A stretch of 6,740 nt of DNA from contig NVWR01000006.1 of assembly GCA_002746275.1 (NCBI GenBank), forward strand, positions 164,543-171,282. The letters are read 5' to 3'. Positions 1 to 6,378 of this stretch are shown in pieces; position 1 is the stretch's first letter; each line of letters opens with the position of its first letter. A program made the translations under genes and the position numbers. The notes below the pieces were generated by a model. It had not been told where the DNA came from. It did not search any database and saw only the letters and a program-made list of their open reading frames with translations. The DNA is from Rhodobiaceae bacterium. GTDB lineage: Bacteria > Pseudomonadota > Alphaproteobacteria > Parvibaculales > Parvibaculaceae.

Positions 1-1436
1 CCCCACCGTTCGTGTGACATGGCGACGACGGCGGCTTCCAGAATATCGCTATGCTTGTAGAGCGTGTCTTCCACCTCGATGGAGGAAATGTTTTCTCCGC
101 CCGAGATGATGATGTCTTTGGACCGGTCTTTCACCTGCACATAGCTGTCTGGATGCCAGACACCCAGGTCACCGGAATGGAACCAGTCGCCGACAAAAGC
201 CTCCTTGGTTGCAGACGGGTTTTTCAAATACCCCTTCATCACCACATTGCCGCGGAACATGATTTCACCAATGGTCTCGCCATCCTGTGGAACCAGCTTC
301 ATGGTTTCCGGGTCAATCACGGCGAGTTCTTCCAGCACGGGATAGTTGACGCCCTGGCGCGCCTTGATTTGCGCCCGTTCGGCGTCGGGCAAGGCATCCC
401 ATTCATCGTGCCAGGCGTTGACCACTGCCGGGCCATAGGTTTCGGTCAGACCATAGACGTGGATGACATTGAAGCCCTGCGCCTCGAGGGCACGAATGGT
501 GGCGGCCGGTGGCGGGGCTGCTGCTGCGAAATAATGCACGGTGTGCGGCAGGGTTTTCTTTTCCTCGGCAGAGGCATTGATGAGGAAGTTCATGACCGTT
601 GGCGCGCCGCCCATGTGGGTGACGCCGTGTTCTGCGATGGCGCTGAAAATATTGGCGGCTGTTACCCGGCGCAGGCAGACGTGGGTGCCTGCAACAACAC
701 TCATCGACCAGGTGAAAATCCAGCCATTGCAATGGAACATAGGCACGGTCCACAAGTAGACACTGCTCTTGGTCATCTCAGCTGTGACAATGTTTCCGGC
801 GGCAAGCAGATAGGCGCCGCGGTGATGATAAACCACGCCCTTGGGGTTGCCGGTTGTGCCTGACGTGTAGTTGAGAGCGATGGCGTCCCACTCATCCGTG
901 GGAAGGTTCCATGAAAACTCAGGATCGCCGCTCGCGAGGAATTTCTCGTATTCGTGGGTGCCGAAACATTCGCCCGGTCCCTCATATTCTGGATCATCAA
1001 TGTAGATGATAAGGGGATTGCCCTTGGCGAGGGCGACGGCTTCTTTGCCCAGTTGGGCAAACTCCCGATCGACAAACAGCACCTTCGCCTCACCGTGATC
1101 CAGAATGAAGGCAATACCGGCTGCATCCAACCGCATGTTGATGGTGTTGAGCACGGCGCCCAGCATGGGCACTCCATAGTGAAGCTCCAGCATGGCGGGT
1201 ACGTTGGGGGCAAGCACGGCAACGGTGTCGCCCTTTGCGATGCCCTGGGCGGCCAGGGCACCGGCAAGCTGGCGGCAGCGTGCGTAATAGTCCGCATATG
1301 ACCGGCGTAGGTCACCATGAATGATCGCGGTCTTTTTTGGATAGACGTGAGCGGCGCGCTTCAAAAATGAAAGCGGTGTCAGTGAGAGATGGTTTGCACC
1401 GGTCTTGCCCAAATCGTCGTCGTAAATGTGGCCCAT
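1..1436 (-). CDS. AMP-forming acyl-CoA synthetase (partial, C-terminus beyond the left edge)
   Basis: Member of the ANL adenylating superfamily, which activates a carboxylic acid to acyl-AMP and then to acyl-CoA in the cytoplasm. The minus-strand frame is open for 478 codons from the ATG at 1436 and continues past base 1. Seen directly: the ATP-binding P-loop TSGTTGNPKG (residues 191-200), YGLTETYG (328-335, motif A5), SGDLG (421-425, with the ribose-binding Asp) and KDRSKDIIISGGENIS (436-451, the hinge into the C-terminal domain). The missing end, roughly 60 residues judging from relatives of about 540, should carry the catalytic PxxxxGKxxK-type lysine. The start is backed by a purine-rich AAAGGGGG 10 nt upstream. 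The sequence resembles the medium/long-chain and methylmercaptopropionate (DmdB-like) ligases, but I cannot assign the substrate. It is divergent from the 89-residue orphan. The family call is firm, the substrate open. Confidence -1.
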   Translation of the reverse strand, partial: MGHIYDDDLGKTGANHLSLTPLSFLKRAAHVYPKKTAIIHGDLRRSYADYYARCRQLAGALAAQGIAKGDTVAVLAPNVPAMLELHYGVPMLGAVLNTINMRLDAAGIAFILDHGEAKVLFVDREFAQLGKEAVALAKGNPLIIYIDDPEYEGPGECFGTHEYEKFLASGDPEFSWNLPTDEWDAIALNYTSGTTGNPKGVVYHHRGAYLLAAGNIVTAEMTKSSVYLWTVPMFHCNGWIFTWSMSVVAGTHVCLRRVTAANIFSAIAEHGVTHMGGAPTVMNFLINASAEEKKTLPHTVHYFAAAAPPPAATIRALEAQGFNVIHVYGLTETYGPAVVNAWHDEWDALPDAERAQIKARQGVNYPVLEELAVIDPETMKLVPQDGETIGEIMFRGNVVMKGYLKNPSATKEAFVGDWFHSGDLGVWHPDSYVQVKDRSKDIIISGGENISSIEVEDTLYKHSDILEAAVVAMSHERW

Positions 1437-1632
1437 GCTCTGATTGCCCCCTTTGCGCACCCTTGTGTTGTCATCAATGACCCGGGTGTCAGTTAACCTT
1501 TAGCGCATTTTACCATGCTAACCGCCAAAAACAGGACCAAAAAAGGCAATCGGCCTTCACAGTGCTCTTTCAGGGCTTTTTAACCGGAAAGACCGACAAT
1601 CAGCATGTGTAGAAAACAAAAGGACGTCTTCG
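1437..1632. promoter_or_regulatory. Divergent intergenic region between acyl-CoA ligase and small orphan
   Basis: This 196-bp region must hold the promoters of both flanking genes. For the ligase, a minus-strand TAAAAT (1507-1512) matches five of six -10 bases, but no good -35 lies at the right distance. For the plus-strand orphan I see no convincing sigma70 pair. Other structure: an inverted repeat GTCAT-CA-ATGAC (1470-1481), the palindrome ACCCGGGT (1480-1487), and three TTAACC-like hexamers at 1493, 1518 (CTAACC) and 1580. The last is preceded by TTCA at the seven-base spacing of a CtrA box. Shine-Dalgarno sites lie at both ends (1447-1454 minus, AGGA at 1621-1624 plus). Specific sites are tentative. 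Confidence 0.5.
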
Positions 1633-1902
1633 ATGACCCATTTTCTTGTGTCGGCAGAAAATAAAGATGGCTACCGCCTGGAAGATATCCTCGCGGCGGT
1701 TCGTGGTGAAATTGTGAAACGGTGCGGGAATATCGTGGACGATCACCGTGACGAGGCCCATCAGGTGCTGGAAAACAACATTCGTGTGCTGGCTCTTTTG
1801 AGTGATGCCATCAAACTGGCGGAAAACTCTACCTACGTGCTTGACCGGTCTTTTGGGCCGAGTGGGAGCGCTGAGGGTGGCGAGCCGCGTATCGGTAAAT
1901 GA
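1633..1902 (+). CDS. Small helical hypothetical protein, 89 aa
   Basis: I do not recognise this protein and assign no function. It is soluble, with no signal peptide or membrane segment. Residues 14-66 are predicted mostly helical, with regularly spaced Leu, Ile and Val and many charged residues (LEDILAAVRGEIVKR, then IVDDHRDEAHQVLENNI, then LALLSDAIKLAE). The last ~17 residues are a flexible Gly/Ser/Pro tail. This suggests a small helical bundle or partner-binding protein. The start is supported by AGGA at 1621-1624, 8 nt before the ATG. The gene is divergent from the acyl-CoA ligase and converges on the TauE gene with only 7 bp between the two stops and no terminator in that gap. Codon use and helix pattern look like a real gene; a purely spurious frame is less likely. 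Confidence 0.75.
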   Translation: MTHFLVSAENKDGYRLEDILAAVRGEIVKRCGNIVDDHRDEAHQVLENNIRVLALLSDAIKLAENSTYVLDRSFGPSGSAEGGEPRIGK

Positions 1903-1909
1903 CTGTGCT

Positions 1910-2674
1910 TTAGGCGAGAATTCCCTGGGCACCATCCCATAATAATTTTGCTCCTACGAGGAACAGCGCCATATAGGCGAAGCGGTAAAACGGGCCTTCC
2001 GGAATGAGATGAAGAGCCTTGATGCCCATCCACATGCCCAGCGGTGCGAGCGGCATGAGGACCAGTGACGTTGACAGGTTCGCAATTTCAAACTGACCAA
2101 GCAGTGCGTAGGGCGGAACCTTGATGAGGTTCACGGCAGTGAAAAACATCACGCTTGTGCCCACATAGAGCCGCTTGTCGAGCTTCTGTGGCAGCATGTA
2201 AATCTGGAATGGTGGGCCACCTGCATGGGCGACAAAGCTTGTGAAGCCGCCAATAGCGCCCCAGGTCGTTCCCTTCAACCGGCTCACCGATTTGGGGTCC
2301 GCACTGGCCCGACGGCCGATCCAATGATCCAGTGCAAAGGCAACAGCGATGGTGCCGATGAGCAGGCGCACGAAACTATCGGTGACATAGCTTGCGGTGA
2401 GGGCTGCCACCAGAATGCCGAAGGCGGCGGCCGGGACCATGATGGTGAGGTTTCGCAGATGGAAGCTTTTGCGAAAGGCCCAAACGCCCACCATGTCCAT
2501 GACGATCAGAATGGGGAGCAAAATCCCAGCAGCCTGAAGGGGGGAGATGACCAGCGCCATCATCGGGACCCCCAGAATACCGAGCCCTCCGGCAAATCCA
2601 CCCTTTGAAAGTCCGACCAACAACACGGCAGGCACAGCGGCGGCATAAAACCAGGGGTCGGTGATCATTTCCAT
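1910..2674 (-). CDS. TauE/SafE (TSUP) family membrane transporter, 254 aa
   Basis: Inner-membrane protein of the TSUP family. Members export sulfite, sulfoacetate or related organosulfur anions, or have unknown cargo. About eight hydrophobic segments are visible, near residues 8-28, 32-45, 47-66, 76-96, 102-119, 137-156, 172-193 and 200-247 (the last region holds two). The loop GFTSFVAHAGGPPFQIYMLP (143-162) matches the conserved second-half signature of one TSUP subgroup, and the Gly-rich GLSKGGFAGGLGILGVP (21-37) matches the first-half signature. The ATG at 2674 is chosen because GGAG (2682-2685) sits 7 nt upstream. An in-frame start at 2821 would add 49 polar residues and overlap the prpE leader, so it is rejected. 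The length is normal for the family. The gene is divergent from prpE. Family is secure, cargo unknown. Confidence 0.9.
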   Translation of the reverse strand: MEMITDPWFYAAAVPAVLLVGLSKGGFAGGLGILGVPMMALVISPLQAAGILLPILIVMDMVGVWAFRKSFHLRNLTIMVPAAAFGILVAALTASYVTDSFVRLLIGTIAVAFALDHWIGRRASADPKSVSRLKGTTWGAIGGFTSFVAHAGGPPFQIYMLPQKLDKRLYVGTSVMFFTAVNLIKVPPYALLGQFEIANLSTSLVLMPLAPLGMWMGIKALHLIPEGPFYRFAYMALFLVGAKLLWDGAQGILA

Positions 2675-2819
2675 GCGGGCGCTCCGTATTGTTCTGGTGT
2701 TGCCCAGTGCTTGCCAAACCGGGGCAGTCTTGAAAGAGTTAGCGGCAAAAGAGGGCTGCGAGGTTGGTCGGGAGATGGTCGGCACAGGCAGCACGCATGT
2801 GAGGCAGGGAGAAGTTACC
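2675..2819. promoter_or_regulatory. Divergent intergenic region tauE-like / prpE
   Basis: These 145 bp separate two divergent starts and should contain both promoters. Translation signals are clear: GGAG (2682-2685, minus) for the transporter and AGGGAG (2806-2811, plus) for prpE, 8 nt before its ATG. I find no sigma70 promoter good enough to name. A TTGCCA at 2711-2716 could be a -35 element for prpE but lacks a matching -10. Short inverted arms TGCCC (2701-2705) / GGGCA (2722-2726) and TTGCC (2711-2715) / GGCAA (2744-2748) are only 5 bp each and may be chance. Confidence 0.45.
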
Positions 2820-4730
2820 ATGAGTCGCTACGCGCAAGTCTATGAGGGCTGGAAAGCAGATCCTGAAGCATTCTGGGCGCAAGCCGCACAGGACATAGAC
2901 TGGGACCGCCCCTGGGATCAGGTCGTAAAGACCACCGAGGGCGGCGGCGCGGAGTGGTTCGTCGGGGCGACCTGCAACACCTGCTATAATTGCCTTGATC
3001 GACATGTTGCCAACGGTCGGGCAGACCAGGCGGCGCTAATTTACGATTCTCCGATCACCGGGAAACAGAAAACCTTCACCTATGCCGAATTGCTGGACAA
3101 GGTGGCGACCTTTGCAGGCGTGTTGCGCGCCAACGGTGTGGGGCAAGGGGATCGGGTCATCATCTACATGCCTATGGTGCCGCAGGCGGCTGTTGCGATG
3201 CTTGCGTGCGCGCGCATCGGGGCGATCCACTCGGTTGTCTTTGGGGGATTTGCCTCCAACGAGTTGGCGACACGTATTGATGATGCAAAACCCAAGCTCA
3301 TTGTTTCCGCCTCCTGTGGGATCGAACCCGGTCGGGTGATCGCCTACAAGGCTCTGCTCGACGGAGCTATCGAGCTTGCCACACACAAGGTGGATCACTG
3401 CATTATTTTCCAGCGCGAGCAGGAACGCGCAACACTTATCCCCGGTCGCGACCTGGACTGGAAAGAGGAAATGGACAAGGCCGCCGCTGCGGGCAACAAG
3501 CCCGATTGTGTGAGCGTTGCGGCCACCGACCCGCTTTATGTCCTCTACACGTCTGGTACGACCGGCCAGCCCAAAGGTGTGGTGCGGGACAATGGCGGCC
3601 ACATGGTGGCGCTCAAATGGTCGATGAAAAATGTCTACGGTGTTGATCCGGGCGATGTCTGGTGGGCCGCATCGGATGTGGGCTGGGTGGTCGGCCATTC
3701 CTACATTGTTTATGGGCCGCTGCTGCATGGCTGCACGACGATCCTGTTTGAAGGCAAGCCGGTGGGTACGCCGGATGCCGGAACCTTCTGGCGGGTGATT
3801 GCCGAACACAAAGTGCGGGCTTTCTTCACCGCACCGACTGCCTTTCGAGCGATCAAGAAAGAAGATCCGAAAGCCACACTTGTGGCGCAATATGATCTGT
3901 CAGGATTTGAGACCCTGTTTCTTGCAGGGGAACGTGCGGATCCGGACACCATTCAATGGGCAGAGCGAACGCTTGGTGTTCCCGTGATTGACCATTGGTG
4001 GCAGACGGAAACCGGGTGGGCGATTGCGGCGAACCCGGTGGGGCTTGGCACTTTGCCTGTTAAATATGGCTCTCCCACCGTGGCGATGCCGGGTTATGAC
4101 GTGCAGGTGGTGGATGAAAATGCGCAACCTGTTGCAACAGGAGAGAGCGGGGCTGTTGTGCTCAAGCTGCCGCTGCCGCCGGGCTGCCTGCCGACTCTCT
4201 GGGAAAACGAGGACGGGTTCCGCAGTTCCTACCTGGCAGACTATCCGGGCTTCTATAAGACCGCTGATGCCGGTTTCGTGGATGAGGATGGGTACATCTA
4301 CATCATGAGCCGCACGGATGACATCATCAACGTGGCGGGGCACAGGCTCTCAACCGGCGGCATGGAAGAGGTGCTGGCTGGCCACCCGGATGTTGCGGAG
4401 TGTGCGGTCATGGGCATTGCGGATAAGCTGAAAGGGCAGGTGCCAGTAGGGCTGTTGGTCCTCAATGCGGGTGTTGATCGCCCGACGGAAGATATTCAAC
4501 GAGAAGCAGTAAAGCTGGTGCGCGATAAAATCGGGCCGGTGGCCGCCTTAAAAATTGCGCTGGTGGTGCAGCGTCTGCCGAAAACCCGCTCTGGAAAAAT
4601 ATTGCGCGCGACTATGCGTAAGATTGCCGATGGCGAAGAATGGAAGATGCCCGCGACCATTGATGATCCCGTTATTCTCGATGAGATCACGGGGGTGCTG
4701 AGAGATGCTGGCTTGGTGACTGAGAGATGA
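2820..4730 (+). CDS. prpE: Propionyl-CoA synthetase (propionate--CoA ligase), 636 aa
   Basis: Cytoplasmic AMP-forming ligase converting propionate, ATP and CoA to propionyl-CoA, which feeds the 2-methylcitrate or methylmalonyl-CoA routes. PrpE in some marine bacteria is also known to act on acrylate. The frame is intact at the usual family length (about 630). The N-terminal ACAS_N region spans roughly residues 5-60. Motifs seen are YTSGTTGQPKGVV (243-255, ATP P-loop), WWQTETGW (393-400), YKTADAG (479-485), SRTDDIINVAGHRLSTGG (497-514, hinge) and PKTRSGKILR (587-596), where Lys593 is the catalytic lysine that is acetylated in characterised homologues. The stretch GIEPGRVIAYKALLD (167-181) is typical of PrpE rather than acetyl-CoA synthetase. 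The start is set by AGGGAG 8 nt upstream. A further in-frame start at 2661 would overlap the divergent transporter gene and is rejected. No prp cluster partner (methylcitrate synthase or lyase) is in view. Confidence 0.95.
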   Translation: MSRYAQVYEGWKADPEAFWAQAAQDIDWDRPWDQVVKTTEGGGAEWFVGATCNTCYNCLDRHVANGRADQAALIYDSPITGKQKTFTYAELLDKVATFAGVLRANGVGQGDRVIIYMPMVPQAAVAMLACARIGAIHSVVFGGFASNELATRIDDAKPKLIVSASCGIEPGRVIAYKALLDGAIELATHKVDHCIIFQREQERATLIPGRDLDWKEEMDKAAAAGNKPDCVSVAATDPLYVLYTSGTTGQPKGVVRDNGGHMVALKWSMKNVYGVDPGDVWWAASDVGWVVGHSYIVYGPLLHGCTTILFEGKPVGTPDAGTFWRVIAEHKVRAFFTAPTAFRAIKKEDPKATLVAQYDLSGFETLFLAGERADPDTIQWAERTLGVPVIDHWWQTETGWAIAANPVGLGTLPVKYGSPTVAMPGYDVQVVDENAQPVATGESGAVVLKLPLPPGCLPTLWENEDGFRSSYLADYPGFYKTADAGFVDEDGYIYIMSRTDDIINVAGHRLSTGGMEEVLAGHPDVAECAVMGIADKLKGQVPVGLLVLNAGVDRPTEDIQREAVKLVRDKIGPVAALKIALVVQRLPKTRSGKILRATMRKIADGEEWKMPATIDDPVILDEITGVLRDAGLVTER

Positions 4731-4754
4731 GGGAACAGAGCAGCGGTCAGTAGG

Positions 4755-4877
4755 TCAGGGGCGGGTGGCGACAAAGATTAATTCGGGACTTGTTGCTTCA
4801 ACGTGCTGCCGATCCCGGTCGCCAAAAACCTGTTCGATACGAAGACCAGTTCCTTCCCAAACAAAAGAGGGGCAACC
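4755..4877 (-). pseudogene. C-terminal vestige of a probable class I SAM-dependent methyltransferase
   Basis: On the minus strand an open stretch of 40 codons runs from just after an in-frame TAG (4878-4880) to a TGA (4755-4757). Its last ~33 residues include LRIEQVFGDRDR, a short acidic linker and SPELIFVATRP before the stop. This pattern (hydrophobic strand, xYGDxD, then SPExIxVxxRP at the very end) is how many class I SAM-dependent methyltransferases finish. There is no ribosome binding site, no start codon and no room upstream for the SAM-binding domain, because the trcR terminator and stop codon lie there. I infer that a deletion removed the body of a methyltransferase gene that once lay downstream of trcR and left its tail. 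A chance resemblance remains possible over so short a length. Confidence 0.45.
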
Positions 4878-4895
4878 CTACAACAGGTGCCCCTC
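4859..4895 (-). terminator. Rho-independent terminator of trcR
   Basis: On the minus strand, 28 nt after the trcR stop, GAGGGGCA (pairing 4895-4888 with 4874-4867) forms an 8-bp perfect G+C-rich stem. Two more G-C pairs extend it past one bulged base, around an 8-nt loop. The 3' arm is followed at once by TTTTGTTT, a good U-tract. Read in the plus direction the hairpin lacks a T-run, so it serves trcR and not prpE. Its U-tract overlaps the start of the methyltransferase vestige. Confidence 0.88.
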
Positions 4896-4922
4896 GTTCA
4901 TGTCGACTTAAAACCAGTGCGC

Positions 4923-5795
4923 TCAGGCTTCTTTGTCTTCTTTGTCGCTTTCCTTGTTGCTTTCCTCATCGTCCTTCTTGAGGTCTTTCAACTTGGCAAA
5001 GACACTGTCCACATCGATGGCTGGTTCGGCTTTCTTGGGTGCGGGAGCGGCTGTAAATGCACTCGATACATCGCTCACACTAAAGGTGTCTTTGGGCGCT
5101 TCTGGTGCGTCACCTGGACGGATGATGTTCACCTGATCGGCTGGAACTTCGTGGGCTGCGGGTGCTGCCAGACCAAATGGATCGGCAGTTTCTGCTCCCG
5201 TTGTCTCTGCGGCGGGAAGAAGTGTGCCAGCCTTGCGAGCTGCCTTTTCTTCTTTCATGCGTGCTTTTTCAAGTTTGTCGGCTGCCTTTTGCACGGCGGC
5301 GTCCAGGTCCATCTGCTTGCACAGGCCAAGGGTCACAGGATCCACCGGCTTGATGTTGCTGGAGTTCCAATGGGTACGATCTCGGATCGACTGGATCGTG
5401 GGTTTTGTTGTACCGACCAGACGACCAATGTGCGCGTCGGGAAGCTCTGGATGGTTGCGCAACAACCAGGCAACCGCATCGGGGCGGTCCTGACGTCTGG
5501 AGACAGGCGTGTAACGTGGGCCTTTTTGGGGCTTTGCCTCAGGGATTACATATTTGCGGTCGGCCGCCTGCAGGCGTTCTGCTGCGTTTGTCTGGCAGCG
5601 CTCGATTTCCGCGCGGGTAAGCTCGCCTGAGGCGACAGGGTCCATGCCCTTGATGCCTTGGGCCACGTCGCCATCGGCAATGCCCTTCACTTCCAGCGGA
5701 TGCAGGCCACAATAGTCAGCAATCTGGTCGAATGTGAGCGCGGTATTGTCAACGAGCCAAACGGCAGTTGCCTTCGGCATAAGCGGCTTCGACAT
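4923..5795 (-). CDS. trcR: DUF1013 family cell-cycle transcriptional regulator TrcR, 290 aa
   Basis: The N-terminus MSKPLMPKATAVWLVDNTAL and following LTFDQIADYCGLHPLEVKGIADG (20-42) are the hallmark of the alphaproteobacterial DUF1013 family, called TrcR (cell cycle transcriptional regulator) in current annotation. Residues ~20-45 look like a first helix-turn-helix. A second lies in ~105-140 (AVAWLLRNHPELPDAHIGRL, then TTKPTIQSIRDR). A charged helix (167-188, KAADKLEKARMKEEKAARK) follows, then a long Ala/Pro-rich disordered linker (190-258), an amphipathic segment IDVDSVFAKLKDLKK (260-274) and a Lys/Glu/Asp tail. The start at 5795 is supported by GAGGAG 5 nt upstream and by the family N-terminus; the in-frame start at 5840 is not. 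It appears monocistronic, with its own promoter and terminator. The family call is strong. DNA-binding function rests on family naming and the visible HTH pattern. Confidence 0.9.
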   Translation of the reverse strand: MSKPLMPKATAVWLVDNTALTFDQIADYCGLHPLEVKGIADGDVAQGIKGMDPVASGELTRAEIERCQTNAAERLQAADRKYVIPEAKPQKGPRYTPVSRRQDRPDAVAWLLRNHPELPDAHIGRLVGTTKPTIQSIRDRTHWNSSNIKPVDPVTLGLCKQMDLDAAVQKAADKLEKARMKEEKAARKAGTLLPAAETTGAETADPFGLAAPAAHEVPADQVNIIRPGDAPEAPKDTFSVSDVSSAFTAAPAPKKAEPAIDVDSVFAKLKDLKKDDEESNKESDKEDKEA

Positions 5796-5974
5796 GTCTT
5801 CTCCTCTGACCCAGGAGCGTCCCGGATCGGCAAATGCCACTGAAATAAACGGATTAGCGCCCTGTATAAGCCGTTCTGGCTCTTATGGAAAGGTTTTCGT
5901 CTCACCAGCGAAAAATGCCGCAAAGCCGCGAGACAATTACCTCCCAGCTGTCTTGGGGCCGCACCTGCCTCAAC
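5796..5974. other. Intergenic region upstream of trcR
   Basis: These 179 bp lie between the end of the coiled-coil gene and the start of trcR. Apart from the candidate trcR promoter and its Shine-Dalgarno site (5801-5806), I see no gene, tRNA or strong terminator. A weak inverted repeat AGACA/TGTCT on the minus strand has only 5-bp arms, a long loop and no T-run, so it is not called a terminator for the upstream gene. Confidence 0.5.
5863..5891 (-). promoter_or_regulatory. Candidate sigma70-type promoter of trcR
   Basis: Minus-strand TTTCCA (5886-5891, four of six -35 bases) and TATACA (5863-5868, four of six -10 bases) are separated by exactly 17 bp. Transcription would start near 5856, giving a leader of about 60 nt before the trcR ATG. 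The fit is moderate and rests on spacing and position as much as on sequence. Confidence 0.4.
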
Positions 5975-6316
5975 CTAAGCCTCCCGGTCGCGACCACAGC
6001 GAAGAGAGTTGAACTCGTTGACGAGCTCTCTCAGGTCAGTTTCCAGATCGCGGATTTTCTGCTCAATACGGTCCCTTTTTCTTTGTTCTTGACTGAGTTC
6101 GCGCCGAGCCGCCGCAATTTCTCCTGAAAATCCTTCTGGATCGCCGGTGCGACGGGCCTGGCTATCAAGATTTTCCAATCTCCGCTCCTGAGTGCGGATT
6201 CCCCCTTCTGCATGCTCGAGTTCTCTCCGTTGAGTGGTGATTTCCTGTTGAATCACCCGCATCCGATGGGTGAGCCCGGCACAACGCTGAGCTTGCATGT
6301 TGGCTTTCGTTTCCAT
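5975..6316 (-). CDS. Small coiled-coil hypothetical protein, 113 aa
   Basis: I do not recognise a named family. The protein is very hydrophilic and rich in Arg, Glu and Gln, without signal peptide or membrane segment. Two long helices with heptad-like hydrophobic spacing (about residues 15-56 and 66-105) are joined by a Gly/Pro turn (RRTGDPEGFSGE, 55-66). This fits an antiparallel helical hairpin or dimeric coiled coil, as seen in small structural or adaptor proteins. The ATG at 6316 is preferred because GAGG (6324-6327) lies 7 nt upstream; in-frame starts at 6349 and 6421 have no such site. The gene is divergent from the putative lipoprotein gene, and an inverted repeat ends one base before its Shine-Dalgarno region. 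The C-terminus is short and charged. Function unknown. Confidence 0.75.
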   Translation of the reverse strand: METKANMQAQRCAGLTHRMRVIQQEITTQRRELEHAEGGIRTQERRLENLDSQARRTGDPEGFSGEIAAARRELSQEQRKRDRIEQKIRDLETDLRELVNEFNSLRCGRDREA

Positions 6317-6328
6317 TTTTCTACCTCT

Positions 6329-6352
6329 AAGATGAACTTTCGACTTCATCTT
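6329..6352. repeat. Perfect inverted repeat (8-8-8) between divergent genes
   Basis: AAGATGAA (6329-6336) and TTCATCTT (6345-6352) are exact reverse complements separated by the 8 nt CTTTCGAC. The repeat lies in the 62-bp gap between the coiled-coil gene and the putative lipoprotein gene. In DNA it could be an operator for a dimeric regulator acting on both promoters. In the minus-strand transcript it would fold into a hairpin right beside the GAGG of the coiled-coil gene. It is not followed by a U-tract, so it is not a terminator. Confidence 0.6.
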
Positions 6353-6378
6353 GAATGGTGAGGGTACCTGGAGCGGGG

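Noticed and set aside
51..863. 270-codon plus-strand open frame
   Set aside because: It lies antisense within the acyl-CoA ligase, whose minus-strand frame carries all the expected motifs. The plus-strand translation is His/Gly/Cys-rich with no recognisable domain.
2675..2821. N-terminal extension of the TauE/SafE gene to 2821
   Set aside because: The extra 49 residues are polar and unlike the family, would overlap the prpE start, and the ATG at 2674 has a good GGAG at 7 nt.
3036..3890. 284-codon minus-strand frame inside prpE
   Set aside because: Shadow of prpE. The sense frame has every PrpE motif, while the antisense frame has no domain and no ribosome site.
4767..4823. Inverted arms GGCGAC/GTCGCC with inner CGGGA/TCCCG downstream of prpE, considered as a prpE terminator
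   Set aside because: The arms are 51 bp apart, the inner and outer stems are not contiguous on the 5' side, and A residues rather than T follow. It also falls inside the methyltransferase vestige, so coding sequence explains it well enough.
4731..4860. Possible tRNA or small RNA between prpE and the trcR terminator
   Set aside because: A GTTCGAT resembling a T-loop is present, but there is no acceptor stem, anticodon arm or CCA end, and no promoter-like sequence for an sRNA.
4803..5630. 275-codon plus-strand frame rich in Cys and Phe
   Set aside because: It is antisense to trcR and crosses its terminator. The Cys/Phe richness is what results from reading the Ala- and Lys/Glu-rich tail of TrcR on the opposite strand.
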